Part shown: positions 7,537 to 15,659 of the stretch, piece after piece
Numbering within the stretch: position 1 is the first letter of the stretch
How the letters are laid out: every line of letters starts with the position of its first letter
Source of the DNA: Clostridia bacterium
GTDB taxonomy: Bacteria; Bacillota; Clostridia; Christensenellales; Aristaeellaceae
Assembly (NCBI GenBank): GCA_017469025.1
Contig: JAFUHD010000091.1
Location: forward strand, 1 to 35,660
DNA length: 35,660 nt
Direction: 5' to 3'
Position numbers and translations under genes: made by a program
The notes under the pieces: model-generated
The model's database searches: none
What the model saw: only the letters and a program-made list of their open reading frames with translations
Told to the model about the DNA's origin: nothing

Positions 7537-8555
7537 AACGGTTATTGTTATGCATAAGTCTGCTGCTTCTTTGGTGCGGTTCGGCGGAAGCCGTGACGCT
7601 AGAACTGGCAAGTGTCCGTGAAATATCACATCCGACGATAAAGGCGGATGAAACATTTGCAGAAGCGGTCGAGGGAGTCACGGATGGAATGTATACGGTA
7701 ACAGTAGGCAGTGCAGGCCAACTGTATGGAGATGAAAAGGGAATTCTGGATGCCGTGATCCGGGGCGATGCAGCATTCGGGCAGGTTTCTGTGAGGGTTC
7801 TTGCTGAAGCGGTTCCTTCACTGGAGGTATTTGCGCTTCCATATCTGGTTAACAGTTCAGATCATCTGCAGGCGGTTTTGTATGGCGAGATCGGTCATGC
7901 ACTTGCAGAAACGATTGAGGAATGGATTCCGGAGGTTAAAGTACTTGCATGGTACAATTGCGGCGGACGCTGCTTTTATACCCGTAAACAGGTTGCGTCG
8001 CCTTTTGATATGCCGGGTCTTACGCTGTGTGCGGAGAATACAAAGGAGATGCAGAATTACCTGACAGTCATGGGTGCAAAGCATCAATGGCTGGCACGGC
8101 ACACGGTTTATTCGGCAATCTTTCAGGGTGTCATAGATGGTGCTGAAAACGATCTGATCAGTCTGGCTTACCTGGGGGATTATGATCCTGCACGCTATAT
8201 TCTTCTGGACCGGCATACATTTGCACCGGATGTTCTGCTGATATCCAGAAATGTATATGATCTTATGGATGAAACCGTGCAGGCTTCGATATTAAGTGCA
8301 GCGGTGGATGCAGAGCAGAGGGAATGGGAACTTGCACAGCGTCAGGAGCAGGAAGCACTGAAAACGTTCAGGGAGTTCGGCTGTTCACTGACTTATACAG
8401 ATAATGGTGTTCGGGAAGCATTTGTCAGTCTGGCTAAAAAGTCTTCATCTGCACTGAAAAACAAGTCTGTATATGATCTGGCAAAAACCGGGAACAGGGA
8501 ACTGATCCAGGAAATAGAAGCACTTGGCAAGTCTTATCCGCCGGAGGATGAGTAA
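7533..8555 (+). CDS. Orphan TRAP-type (DctP family) substrate-binding protein
   Basis: The 340-residue protein has a signal peptide (about residues 1-20, ending in a signal peptidase I-like AEA site) and the DctP fold. Family landmarks are the segment around residues 140-170 and VYSAIFQGVIDGAEN. TRAP binding proteins capture carboxylated substrates outside the membrane for a DctQM permease, but no permease gene is adjacent. The family motif GLKIRV, whose arginine usually grips the substrate carboxylate, reads GLTLCA here, with Cys166 at the Arg position. The other DctP in this window keeps the Arg (R182). The ligand may therefore be unusual, or the protein may act as a sensor. A lipoprotein cysteine at 15 is unlikely because Trp precedes it. 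Confidence 0.85.
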   Translation: MKRLLLCISLLLLWCGSAEAVTLELASVREISHPTIKADETFAEAVEGVTDGMYTVTVGSAGQLYGDEKGILDAVIRGDAAFGQVSVRVLAEAVPSLEVFALPYLVNSSDHLQAVLYGEIGHALAETIEEWIPEVKVLAWYNCGGRCFYTRKQVASPFDMPGLTLCAENTKEMQNYLTVMGAKHQWLARHTVYSAIFQGVIDGAENDLISLAYLGDYDPARYILLDRHTFAPDVLLISRNVYDLMDETVQASILSAAVDAEQREWELAQRQEQEALKTFREFGCSLTYTDNGVREAFVSLAKKSSSALKNKSVYDLAKTGNRELIQEIEALGKSYPPEDE

Positions 8556-8694
8556 CAAATCAGCAAGACAGACCGGCTGAACAAGCAGTTATTCTGGTTT
8601 GGATTTCGCATCAGATCATTTCATGTGCGTTGGATGTATTCTCTGGTTTCTGTTCTTCCCGGATTCATTTCATATGAGGAAGGTTGAGCGACAA

Positions 8695-8724
8695 AAAACA
8701 GCGGCAGATATCTGCCGCTGTTTT
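8695..8724. terminator. Bidirectional terminator (perfect 30-bp palindrome)
   Basis: AAAACAGCGGCAGAT at 8695-8709 is followed directly by its exact reverse complement, with A-runs on one side and T-runs on the other. It ends the plus-strand orphan SBP gene (stop 8555) and the minus-strand sugar operon (stop 8729). The intervening 8556-8694 holds nothing else I can identify. Confidence 0.9.
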
Positions 8725-8728
8725 CAGG

Positions 8729-9598
8729 TTAAAGGTTTTCTTCGATGTCATAAACACCGAAGTGATCAGAAATAATCCGTCTGTTGTTTCCGTCAAAGAC
8801 TTTTCTGGAGGACACTGTTCTGCCGGGCTGACGGGCAAAGATCATATCCAGCCGCATTGCTTCCGCTGTGCCCTTGCGCCAGCCGTCAATGTGGCCGGGA
8901 ACCGTGAGACCGTCATCGCGCTGCTCAGCGCGTTTGAAGCAGTCTTCGAATCCGCTTTGGCAGATCAGGTCGTATCCCTCATTTCGCCGGTTTGCGGGAC
9001 TGTTGAAATCTCCCAGAAGCCAGGCTGACCCTGAATGACTGGCAATGATTTTTTCTGCATTTTTCCACTGGGTGGTAAATGGATCATTGATATCAGACCA
9101 CCAGCCCATATGGAAACACCAGAACCAGGATGACCGGGCAAATGCCCCGGTTTTGATGCCCAGTACTTTGCGGGGCGTTTTCAGCACACGGTCAGGCGTC
9201 TGCTCGGAAACGGGAGCAGATACCGCCTCTTCGATGGGCGTACGGCTGAAAAGAGCCATCCCTTCATCAAAGCGGCCGTACCCTATGTGTGCATACGTCC
9301 ATGTCCACGAATATGCGGTACCGCGTTCGGACAGGATCCGGGCAAGGCACATGGCATAGTTTCCGTCTTTTATCGGATGCCCGCATCCGCAGGAGACATA
9401 ACCAATTGGATCAAGCACCTGTGAGGATACCGGTTCAGCGGTATTGTACTGGTTGACCTCCTGAAATGCTGCAACATCAACAGAAGAACGGATCATGAAG
9501 TCGGCAAGTTCCTGAAGACAGGCATCATCGTCCCCGTTCATCAGGCTGTGTGTGTTGAAAGTCAGCAGATGAAGAACGTTATTCTTTGACTGCACCAT
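8729..9598 (-). CDS. Endonuclease/exonuclease/phosphatase-family protein, maltose 6'-phosphate phosphatase (MapP)-like
   Basis: The 289-residue protein has the metal-dependent EEP fold motifs in order: FNTHS (N15), FQEVNQ (E47), HMGWW (H163), LGDFN (D197, N199), RLDMIF (D251) and SDH (D278, H279). No signal peptide is present, so it is cytoplasmic. Among EEP enzymes, the LTFNTHS start and HMGWW resemble MapP of Enterococcus and Lactobacillus, which removes phosphate from maltose 6'-phosphate. It is the last gene of the alpha-glucoside operon and overlaps the permease end by 20 nt, with GGAGG 8 nt before its ATG. Its partner transporter here is ABC, not PTS, so the natural phosphosugar is uncertain. 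A nuclease or other phosphodiesterase role is less likely from the context. Confidence 0.75.
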   Translation of the reverse strand: MVQSKNNVLHLLTFNTHSLMNGDDDACLQELADFMIRSSVDVAAFQEVNQYNTAEPVSSQVLDPIGYVSCGCGHPIKDGNYAMCLARILSERGTAYSWTWTYAHIGYGRFDEGMALFSRTPIEEAVSAPVSEQTPDRVLKTPRKVLGIKTGAFARSSWFWCFHMGWWSDINDPFTTQWKNAEKIIASHSGSAWLLGDFNSPANRRNEGYDLICQSGFEDCFKRAEQRDDGLTVPGHIDGWRKGTAEAMRLDMIFARQPGRTVSSRKVFDGNNRRIISDHFGVYDIEENL

Positions 9599-10418
9599 TC
9601 GTAAGGCCTCCGATAATCTGTTTCTGCATCACAATATAGAGCACGATTACCGGCAGACTGGCAACGACCAGACAGGAGAATGCCTGATTGTAATCGACGT
9701 TGAACTCGCTCTGGAAATTATACTGGAACAGGGTGAGTGTCCACATGGTATTGGAGCGGTTGAGACAGATCAGAGGAAGCATGTAATCATTCCAGATCGC
9801 AAGTCCTTCACGGATCATTACAGTTGCCAGAATCGGCCGCATAAGGGGCAGAATGATCTGATAAAAAGTCTGTACGGTGCTGGCGCCATCTATGTATGCG
9901 GCTTCTTCAAGGCTGGTGGAAACACTTTCAAGATAGCCGACATACAGGAACATGCTCTCGCATGTGGCATGGGCAAGATACAGGAGGACCATGCCGGTTG
10001 GATTCAGCATTGAAAGGTCACCCAGGAGCTTCATCAGGGGCATCATACGGACCTGGAATGGAAGGAAGATGCCCAGCAGGAAGAAGAAGTAGAGTGCCTT
10101 GAACAGCTTTCCGCGGTGATGCATGCCGCGTGAGATGGCAAAGGACATCGGCGGCATGACAAGCAGTTCTGCCAGCAGGGAGAAAACCGTGATATAGATG
10201 GTATTCCCGTAGGCAAATTTCAGGGTTGGATGGGACAGAATCTGCTGATAGTTGCCTAGATACAGGCTTTTTGGCAGGGTAAAGAAACTGGATGCACTCT
10301 CAGCCTGTGTTTTGAATGTTGTACAGATGGTGATGTAGAGAGGGAACAGAATGAGAATGGATCCGACGATCAGGATCAGATAGGCCAGAAGGTTTACTCT
10401 TCTTTTGGATGCGTTCAC
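9579..10418 (-). CDS. Carbohydrate ABC transporter permease, MalG type
   Basis: This 279-residue inner-membrane protein has six predicted membrane segments, from about residue 10 to 270. The cytoplasmic EAA loop that contacts the ATPase reads EEAAYIDGASTVQTFYQIILPLMRP. The C-terminus ends in GGLTNGAVKE, typical of MalG/LacG-type permeases. It starts with GTG at 10418, directly abutting the TGA of the other permease, with AAGGTGG upstream. It should pair with the adjacent MalF-type permease to import an oligosaccharide delivered by the neighbouring binding protein. Confidence 0.93.
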   Translation of the reverse strand: MNASKRRVNLLAYLILIVGSILILFPLYITICTTFKTQAESASSFFTLPKSLYLGNYQQILSHPTLKFAYGNTIYITVFSLLAELLVMPPMSFAISRGMHHRGKLFKALYFFFLLGIFLPFQVRMMPLMKLLGDLSMLNPTGMVLLYLAHATCESMFLYVGYLESVSTSLEEAAYIDGASTVQTFYQIILPLMRPILATVMIREGLAIWNDYMLPLICLNRSNTMWTLTLFQYNFQSEFNVDYNQAFSCLVVASLPVIVLYIVMQKQIIGGLTNGAVKE

Positions 10419-11324
10419 TCAGTCCACCTTCTTCCCATTGGTATACCGGATCTGAATAAAGGAAATTAACGCAATAAGGAGACCGATAAGAACAGCCTGA
10501 GCAATGGAATAGCTGAAGCGGTTCCGTTCAAAGGCATTCTGGTAAATCAGCATGGCAATACTGGTCGTATTGTAGGAGCCTTTGGTCATGGAAGACACGT
10601 AGTCGAAGACATTAAGACCCTGCTTAACGGCGAGAATCAGGACAACGGACAATGTCGGCATCATATAGGGTACCGTGATGGTTCTGAACTGATGCCACGC
10701 ATTTGCGCCGTCAATCGATGCGGCTTCGTACATATCCTGCGGAATGGTCTGCAGACCGGCCAGAAACAGAAGGGTAGGCAGTGCCAGGCCCTGCCACAGA
10801 TGGACAAACAGGATGCCGTAAATAGCGGTCTCTTTGCGTGCGATGACATTATCAGCAAGAACGCTGATATTCAGCGCCTGGCCAATCTTCGGTAAGACAT
10901 AAAAATAGATCTGCTTGAAAACAAGACCGACAGTAATCATGGAAAGTACAGCCGGCATGAAATAGAGTGTTCTGAAAAATGTCCTGCCTTTGAGTTCGCG
11001 GTTGAGGAGCAATGCGAGAATAAATCCGATGATTACTATCCCAGCCACGAGGAAAACACTGTATTTGAGGTTGAACTGGAGTGCCTGAATAAAACGCCGG
11101 TCGTTTGTCAGAACTTTAATATAGTTCTCAATACCGACAAAATTGAAATTGGTACCGATACCGGTCCAGTCTGTCAGGGAATAATAAATACCCATGAGTA
11201 TCGGCAGAATCAGGAAGACACAGTAGAGTACAAAACCAGGGAGTGTCATCAGCAGATAGGTAAGATACTGCTCTTTTCGCATGGTATGACTCCGCCGCTT
11301 ATGGGATGCGGATGAGGTAGTCAC
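10419..11324 (-). CDS. Carbohydrate ABC transporter permease, MalF type
   Basis: The 301-residue protein has six predicted membrane segments starting near residue 22 (TYLLMTLPGFVLYCVFLILPIL) and an EAA loop, MYEAASIDGANAWHQFRTITVPYMMP. I use the GTG at 11324 because AGAAGGAGG lies 7 nt upstream. The ATG at 11282, with GGAG 7 nt upstream, is a credible alternative that would remove 14 residues. It is the second transporter gene of the operon and is separated from the binding-protein gene by a strong hairpin, so it is probably made at lower levels than the binding protein. Confidence 0.93.
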   Translation of the reverse strand: MTTSSASHKRRSHTMRKEQYLTYLLMTLPGFVLYCVFLILPILMGIYYSLTDWTGIGTNFNFVGIENYIKVLTNDRRFIQALQFNLKYSVFLVAGIVIIGFILALLLNRELKGRTFFRTLYFMPAVLSMITVGLVFKQIYFYVLPKIGQALNISVLADNVIARKETAIYGILFVHLWQGLALPTLLFLAGLQTIPQDMYEAASIDGANAWHQFRTITVPYMMPTLSVVLILAVKQGLNVFDYVSSMTKGSYNTTSIAMLIYQNAFERNRFSYSIAQAVLIGLLIALISFIQIRYTNGKKVD

Positions 11325-11346
11325 AGCGATTCCTCCTTCTGAAACA

Positions 11347-11373
11347 GTAGCTGAGCCTATCCGGCTCAGCTAC
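11347..11373 (-). terminator. Stem-loop between binding-protein and permease genes
   Basis: GTAGCTGAGCC (11347-11357) pairs perfectly with GGCTCAGCTAC (11363-11373) around a 5-nt loop. On the minus strand it is followed by TGTTTC, a poor U-run. Such partial terminators or RNA-stabilising hairpins are common between malE- and malF-type genes and give excess binding protein. Confidence 0.75.
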
Positions 11374-11386
11374 TTTGCTTCATTTA

Positions 11387-12598
11387 TCAGTTGTTGTAGT
11401 AATCCTCAATGGTCATCTGTGCTTCCTCATAGAAAGCTTCAAGATCCTTGTCAACGATCAGATTGGTTGCAGCGTCGCCAAGCGCTTTGCGCAGTCCGGA
11501 AGGCCAGATTGCGTTCAGGCTGAGTGCGGTGTGTCCGGCTGCCATGTCATCATTGATCTTTTCAAGCTGGGAAACACTGTACTCAACGCCCTTGATGACG
11601 TTCGGGCTGCCTTCAACGTTGGTGTACTTCTGGGCAACATCCTTCTGGGCCATGTATTCGAGGAACTTGAGGCACTCTTCAGGATGCTTGGTGTTGGCAG
11701 AGATAACGAAGCTGGTATCGATGGAAACGATAACGTTGTTCTGCTCACCGAGCGGGTTCGGAAGGGTGATCATGGCAATGGGCAGATCCGGATCAAATCC
11801 GAGCAGGGTGCCGAGGGACCACTGGCCGTTGATGGTCATGGCAGCTTCCTTGTTCAGGAGCATCTGATAAGATTCATCATAACCCGCGCCGCTGGAAGCG
11901 GGATTGGTGTATTTGGCAATGTCGAGGGAAGCTTCAGCATAGCCCTTGAGCACCTTGGAATCATGAGGATCGAGGGTGCCGGCAGCAATTGCCTTGAACT
12001 CATCGTCATTGTCAGAAAGCATGGACATCATGCGCTCCATGCGCTGGTAGACCATGTCCTTGTCCGGAAGGGCGAACGGATAGATGCCGGCATTCATGAG
12101 CTTTTCGCAGACGTCCATCAGCTCAGCCCAGGTGGTCGGCAGCGCAAGTCCCTGCTCCTCAAAAATGTCAGTGCGGACATAGAGGCCATAGCAGCTCAGG
12201 CTGTAGGGGAGACGCCAGTTCTTGCCGTTGTAGGCAGAAAGGGCAAGTGTGGAAGCTTCAATGTTCTCAAGGAAAGGCTGACCGGTCAGGTCCATAATGA
12301 GTCCGCTTTCGAACATGAGCTCATATGTGGAGCTGGTGGTGCATCCGAAGATGTCCGGCAGGTCATTCTGCTGGGAACGGGCAACAAGGACGGTCGCGGC
12401 ATCCGGAATCTGGTTGAATTCCACGCGAATACCAGGATTGGCTGCGTTGAAGTCATCGATAGCCGCCTGCATGGCATTCATGGCATCGGTTTCAGACTTG
12501 TGGTAGAGAAACTCAATCACGACATCATCCGCTGCCGCCAGGGCTGCGATGGAGAGCAGCATCATGGCTGCAAGCAAAAGGGAAACCAGTTTTTTCAT
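11387..12598 (-). CDS. Family 1 extracellular solute-binding protein (sugar)
   Basis: The 403-residue secreted protein starts MKKLVSLLLAAMMLLSIAALA, a clear signal peptide cut near AAA/D. It is followed by the MalE-type start DDVVIEFLYHKSE and the family pattern of an inserted-residue hinge (EAAMTINGQWSLGTLLG). It should bind an oligosaccharide for the two permeases downstream. The ATG at 12598 follows GGAGG with an 8-nt spacer; the longer upstream frame is not a signal peptide. No lipobox cysteine is seen, which is unusual for a Gram-positive binding protein, so its membrane anchoring is unclear. Confidence 0.93.
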   Translation of the reverse strand: MKKLVSLLLAAMMLLSIAALAAADDVVIEFLYHKSETDAMNAMQAAIDDFNAANPGIRVEFNQIPDAATVLVARSQQNDLPDIFGCTTSSTYELMFESGLIMDLTGQPFLENIEASTLALSAYNGKNWRLPYSLSCYGLYVRTDIFEEQGLALPTTWAELMDVCEKLMNAGIYPFALPDKDMVYQRMERMMSMLSDNDDEFKAIAAGTLDPHDSKVLKGYAEASLDIAKYTNPASSGAGYDESYQMLLNKEAAMTINGQWSLGTLLGFDPDLPIAMITLPNPLGEQNNVIVSIDTSFVISANTKHPEECLKFLEYMAQKDVAQKYTNVEGSPNVIKGVEYSVSQLEKINDDMAAGHTALSLNAIWPSGLRKALGDAATNLIVDKDLEAFYEEAQMTIEDYYNN

Positions 12599-12666
12599 AG
12601 AAGTAACCTCCATTTTATATTTCCTGTGGATTACCCACAAAGATTGCATGTTATTGCGGAAAGACA

Positions 12667-14337
12667 TCAGCTTTCCGTGAAGATGACACGTGCCTCATAT
12701 GGCAGCAGAACGCCTGGCTTGTGAGTGGCATAGTTGGAGATGAGTTCCCGTCCGGGAACAGCATCCGCTTCGGGACAGTCGACGGTTCTTTCTGTCCAGT
12801 TGCAGAATACACTCAGTGTGTTTCCGTCCAGCTCTCTGCGGTAGGCATAAACGGCTTCGCTCTCCTCAAGCATTGGAACAAAACTTCCATATACCACGAT
12901 ATCCATGGTATGCCGCAGTTCAATCAGTTTCTGATAATAATGAAATACACTGTCAGGATCCTGCATCTCATCCTCAGCATTAATCTGAAGATAATTCGGA
13001 TTCACTTCAATCCATGGTGTTCCATCCGTGAAGCCTGCATTTTTGTTCCGGTTCCACTGCATGGGTGTACGCGCGTTATCCCTCGAAATACGCTCAAACC
13101 AGCGCATCATGTCCTCCGGATTAACGCGTCCAGACTCAACCCACTGTTCCCATGTTCCAAAGACTTCCACATCCCTGTATTGTGACAGCTTTGTGAAGTA
13201 CGCATTTGTCATGCCGAGTTCTTCACCTTGGTAGACATAAACGGTTCCGCGCATCATGTGGATGAGCGTTGCCAGCATCTTGGCACTGCGCTCGCGGAAC
13301 AATGGTGAATCATTTCCATACCGGCTTACCTGGCGGGGCTGATCATGATTGGTCAGATAAACGCTGTTCCAGGCTTTCCCGGCTGTCTGCGTCTGCCAGC
13401 GGTTCAAAATCTCACGAACTTCGCCAAGCGGTGCACCATGATCGCTCCATTTTCCCATGGCAGTATGATCATTCAGTGCATCATTGTGTTCAAAGGAAAA
13501 GATCATATTGAGTTCGCTGCCGTCACTGGATGCATAGCGGCATGCCTGCTCAACAGTCCCTCCGGCTTCGCCGACCGTAATCAGGTCATAATGGCTGAGC
13601 ACTTTCTCGCGCATTTCGCGGAGATAGCGGTGCGTGGATTCCGTGTGTTTGCAGAAAGGCGCATCATTGCCGTAAATGCGTCCTGATGCTACTGGTCCAT
13701 CCTCATAACGCTCTTTTCCAATGGAACTGATCACGTCCATCCGGAAACCGTCAATGCCTTTTTCGCACCACCAGGTCATCATCCTGTAAACTTCATCCCG
13801 TACTTTCGGGTTGGCCCAGTTCAGATCCGGCTGTTTTGTGCTGAACAGGTGAAGATAATACTGTCCGGTTCCTTCGTCATACGCCCAGGCAGAACCTGAA
13901 AAACGGGATCCCCAGTTGGTCGGTGCCTGTCCGTCCTTTCCATCCTTCCAGATGTAATAATCCCGATACGGGTTATCTTTGCTCTTCCGGCTTTCAATAA
14001 ACCAGGCATGCTCATCAGAGGTATGGTTCACGACAAGGTCCAGAACCATTTTCATGCCTCTCTTGTGAATTTCAGAAAGCATCCGGTCGAAGTCTTCCAT
14101 CGTTCCGAACTCTTTCATAATTGCCTGATAGTCAGAAATATCGTATCCGTTGTCGGTGTTGGGAGAGGCAAAGAACGGTGTAATCCAGATAACATCTACG
14201 CCGAGCGTCTTAAGATAATCAAGATGCTCAGTAATGCCATTCAGATCACCGATACCATCACCATTGCTGTCTGCAAAACTGCGTGGATAAACTTCATAAA
14301 CAACAGCTTCTTTCCACCACGCCCGGGTTTCCTGCAT
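12667..14337 (-). CDS. GH13 alpha-glucosidase (oligo-1,6-glucosidase-like)
   Basis: This 556-residue cytoplasmic glycoside hydrolase has the family-13 regions in order: DLVVNHTSD near 100-108, GFRMDVI with nucleophile D201, VGEAGG with acid/base E257, and TNHDQPR with D332. Val202 after the nucleophile is the residue that in related enzymes favours alpha-1,6 over alpha-1,4 bonds, so isomaltose-type or trehalose-type substrates are more likely than maltose. Length fits GH13 subfamily 31. The ATG at 14337 has GAGG 8 nt upstream; the longer frame would start within the operator. It is the first gene of the operon, so it should be made as soon as the GntR regulator releases the promoter. Confidence 0.93.
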   Translation of the reverse strand: MQETRAWWKEAVVYEVYPRSFADSNGDGIGDLNGITEHLDYLKTLGVDVIWITPFFASPNTDNGYDISDYQAIMKEFGTMEDFDRMLSEIHKRGMKMVLDLVVNHTSDEHAWFIESRKSKDNPYRDYYIWKDGKDGQAPTNWGSRFSGSAWAYDEGTGQYYLHLFSTKQPDLNWANPKVRDEVYRMMTWWCEKGIDGFRMDVISSIGKERYEDGPVASGRIYGNDAPFCKHTESTHRYLREMREKVLSHYDLITVGEAGGTVEQACRYASSDGSELNMIFSFEHNDALNDHTAMGKWSDHGAPLGEVREILNRWQTQTAGKAWNSVYLTNHDQPRQVSRYGNDSPLFRERSAKMLATLIHMMRGTVYVYQGEELGMTNAYFTKLSQYRDVEVFGTWEQWVESGRVNPEDMMRWFERISRDNARTPMQWNRNKNAGFTDGTPWIEVNPNYLQINAEDEMQDPDSVFHYYQKLIELRHTMDIVVYGSFVPMLEESEAVYAYRRELDGNTLSVFCNWTERTVDCPEADAVPGRELISNYATHKPGVLLPYEARVIFTES

Positions 14338-14435
14338 AACTGGTACCTCATTTCTCGGTTGTTTTGTTTCTCTGACTGAAGACGGCAGATCAGAGTCATC
14401 AGAAATCAGACCAATCCACGTGATTAGTGAAAATG

Positions 14436-14461
14436 AATCAACTTGTTTAAACAAGTTGATT
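14436..14461. promoter_or_regulatory. Operator: perfect 26-bp palindrome with a HutC-type core
   Basis: AATCAACTTGTTT (14436-14448) is followed directly by its exact reverse complement (14449-14461). The centre GTTTAAAC fits the GTnTAnAC core known for the HutC/TreR branch of GntR regulators. It overlaps the end of the operon -10 box and the start point, so a bound regulator would block initiation. Confidence 0.82.
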
Positions 14462-14488
14462 ATAACGCCATGGATTTTCTTTCGTCAA
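14459..14488 (-). promoter_or_regulatory. Promoter of the alpha-glucoside operon
   Basis: On the minus strand a -35 box TTGACG (14488-14483) and a perfect -10 box TATAAT (14464-14459) are 18 bp apart. Transcription would begin within the palindromic operator, leaving a 5' UTR of about 110 nt before the GH13 start. Confidence 0.85.
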
Positions 14489-14499
14489 TACCTAAATTC

Positions 14500-14751
14500 A
14501 TGCATTTTTCTTTTGAAATGACATATCAGGGAAAACAGATAAGCATCGATTGTTTTCTCAACCTGACGCCTGCTGGCGGCAGGGGAACCGGAGAATGCCG
14601 GATTGTAAAAGAGCAAACTGATGATATCTGTATCAATTTGCGCTGGTCAATGGATAGTATTCACCGCTGTATGGAATATTTACCCAATATAATGCAAACC
14701 TGTATGCCCATGCCTTACGGATGCTGGTATTTGAGACCTGCCGGAAATTAA
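14500..14751 (+). CDS. Possible small Cys-containing protein (83 aa), doubtful
   Basis: An 83-codon frame runs from ATG 14500 to TAA 14749-14751 in the spacer between the divergent GH13 operon and the regulator gene. The translation looks protein-like, with alternating hydrophobic residues and several cysteines (GECRIVKE, MPYGCWYLRP). There is no convincing ribosome binding site at this ATG or at the next one (14518), and no plus-strand promoter was found. It may be a remnant or chance. The remaining spacer holds only the promoters and the operator listed. Confidence 0.28.
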   Translation: MHFSFEMTYQGKQISIDCFLNLTPAGGRGTGECRIVKEQTDDICINLRWSMDSIHRCMEYLPNIMQTCMPMPYGCWYLRPAGN

Positions 14752-14760
14752 TTGTTTGGG

Positions 14761-14789
14761 TTGACACAAGAGATTCATTTAGGTTATAT
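14761..14789 (+). promoter_or_regulatory. Promoter of the GntR regulator gene
   Basis: TTGACA (14761-14766) and TTATAT (14784-14789) are separated by 17 bp. The regulator start codon lies about 55 nt downstream. I see no copy of the 26-bp palindrome here, so autoregulation through the same operator is not evident. Confidence 0.8.
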
Positions 14790-14849
14790 TCTCGCAGGAT
14801 AATAAAAGCTTTGTATTTTCGATTCTTCCATAAAGAAAGGCTGATATAA

Positions 14850-15578
14850 TTGCCAAGCACCAAATATCTGGACATATACCGGTCACTTCGCCAGCGTATT
14901 GTAAGCGGTGAATTCAAGGACACCGGACTGCTGCCGTCAGAGAATACGCTGATCCGGCAGTTTGCCTGCTCAAGAAACACTGTACGTCGTGCGATTGCAA
15001 ATCTGACGGATGATGGATATGTACAGGTGCAGCATGGGAAGAGGGTTCAGATACTGAGTGCGCCGCGGTTCCCTGCATTGTTCTCTGTCGGGGGGATTGA
15101 GAGCTTTCGTGAGGCGGCGGAGCGTAATGGAATCAGCAGATATTCAACCCGGATACTCTCTTTTGAAGAGGATATTCTTACACCGGAGGAGGCAACTGTC
15201 ACCGGGATGCCCGAAGGCAGTGCTGTATATCGGATTAAACGTCTGCGCTCAATAGATGGAGAACCGCGGATTCTTGATTACAACATTTTCCTGAAGTCGG
15301 AAGCGGCGGGACTGAACAGGGCAGATGCGGAGAAATCCATTTATGATTACCTCGAAAACACCCTGGGTATGCAGATTACAAGCGGCCGCCGGACTATAAC
15401 CGCAGAGACTGCATCGGCAGAGGACTGCCAGTATCTTGGCCTTCAGGATAAAGGATTTGTATTCATTGTTACGAGCCAGACTTTCAATGGAAAGGGAATC
15501 CTGTTTGAATATACACAGTCCAGGCATTCTCCGGAACATTTTGTCTTTGTTGAGAAATCTGTCCGGCGAAAAATATGA
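14850..15578 (+). CDS. GntR-family transcriptional regulator, HutC/TreR subfamily (UTRA domain)
   Basis: The 242-residue DNA-binding protein has an N-terminal winged helix of about 70 residues: YLDIYRSLRQRIVSGEF, LLPSENTLIRQFACSRNTVRRAI and DGYVQVQHGKRVQIL. The C-terminal UTRA effector-binding domain covers about residues 85-240 (GMPEGSAVYRIKRLRSIDGEPRILDYNIF). It starts at a TTG, the only start matching GAAAGG 9 nt upstream. Divergent to the GH13/ABC operon, it is the obvious candidate to bind the 26-bp palindrome in that operon's promoter. The effector is probably a sugar or sugar phosphate from the pathway, which would give the MapP-like phosphatase a role in setting the signal. That last link is inference. 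Confidence 0.9.
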   Translation: MPSTKYLDIYRSLRQRIVSGEFKDTGLLPSENTLIRQFACSRNTVRRAIANLTDDGYVQVQHGKRVQILSAPRFPALFSVGGIESFREAAERNGISRYSTRILSFEEDILTPEEATVTGMPEGSAVYRIKRLRSIDGEPRILDYNIFLKSEAAGLNRADAEKSIYDYLENTLGMQITSGRRTITAETASAEDCQYLGLQDKGFVFIVTSQTFNGKGILFEYTQSRHSPEHFVFVEKSVRRKI

Positions 15579-15627
15579 GGTGGAACAGGTTTATGCTGAC
15601 AGTTTCAGGACGCAAAAGGGCATAAAA

Positions 15628-15656
15628 AAAACCCGAAGCAGATTGCTTCGGGTTTT
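15628..15656. terminator. Bidirectional terminator
   Basis: A 12-bp stem AAAACCCGAAGC (15628-15639) / GCTTCGGGTTTT (15645-15656) has a 5-nt loop, with A-rich and T-rich flanks on opposite sides. It ends the regulator gene on the plus strand and the SH3/PDZ gene on the minus strand. Confidence 0.9.
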
Positions 15657-15659
15657 GTA

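Noticed and set aside
11375..12724. Long plus-strand frame (449 codons) opposite the sugar-binding protein gene
   Set aside because: It mirrors the binding protein gene frame, lacks recognisable motifs, and runs through the operon hairpin.
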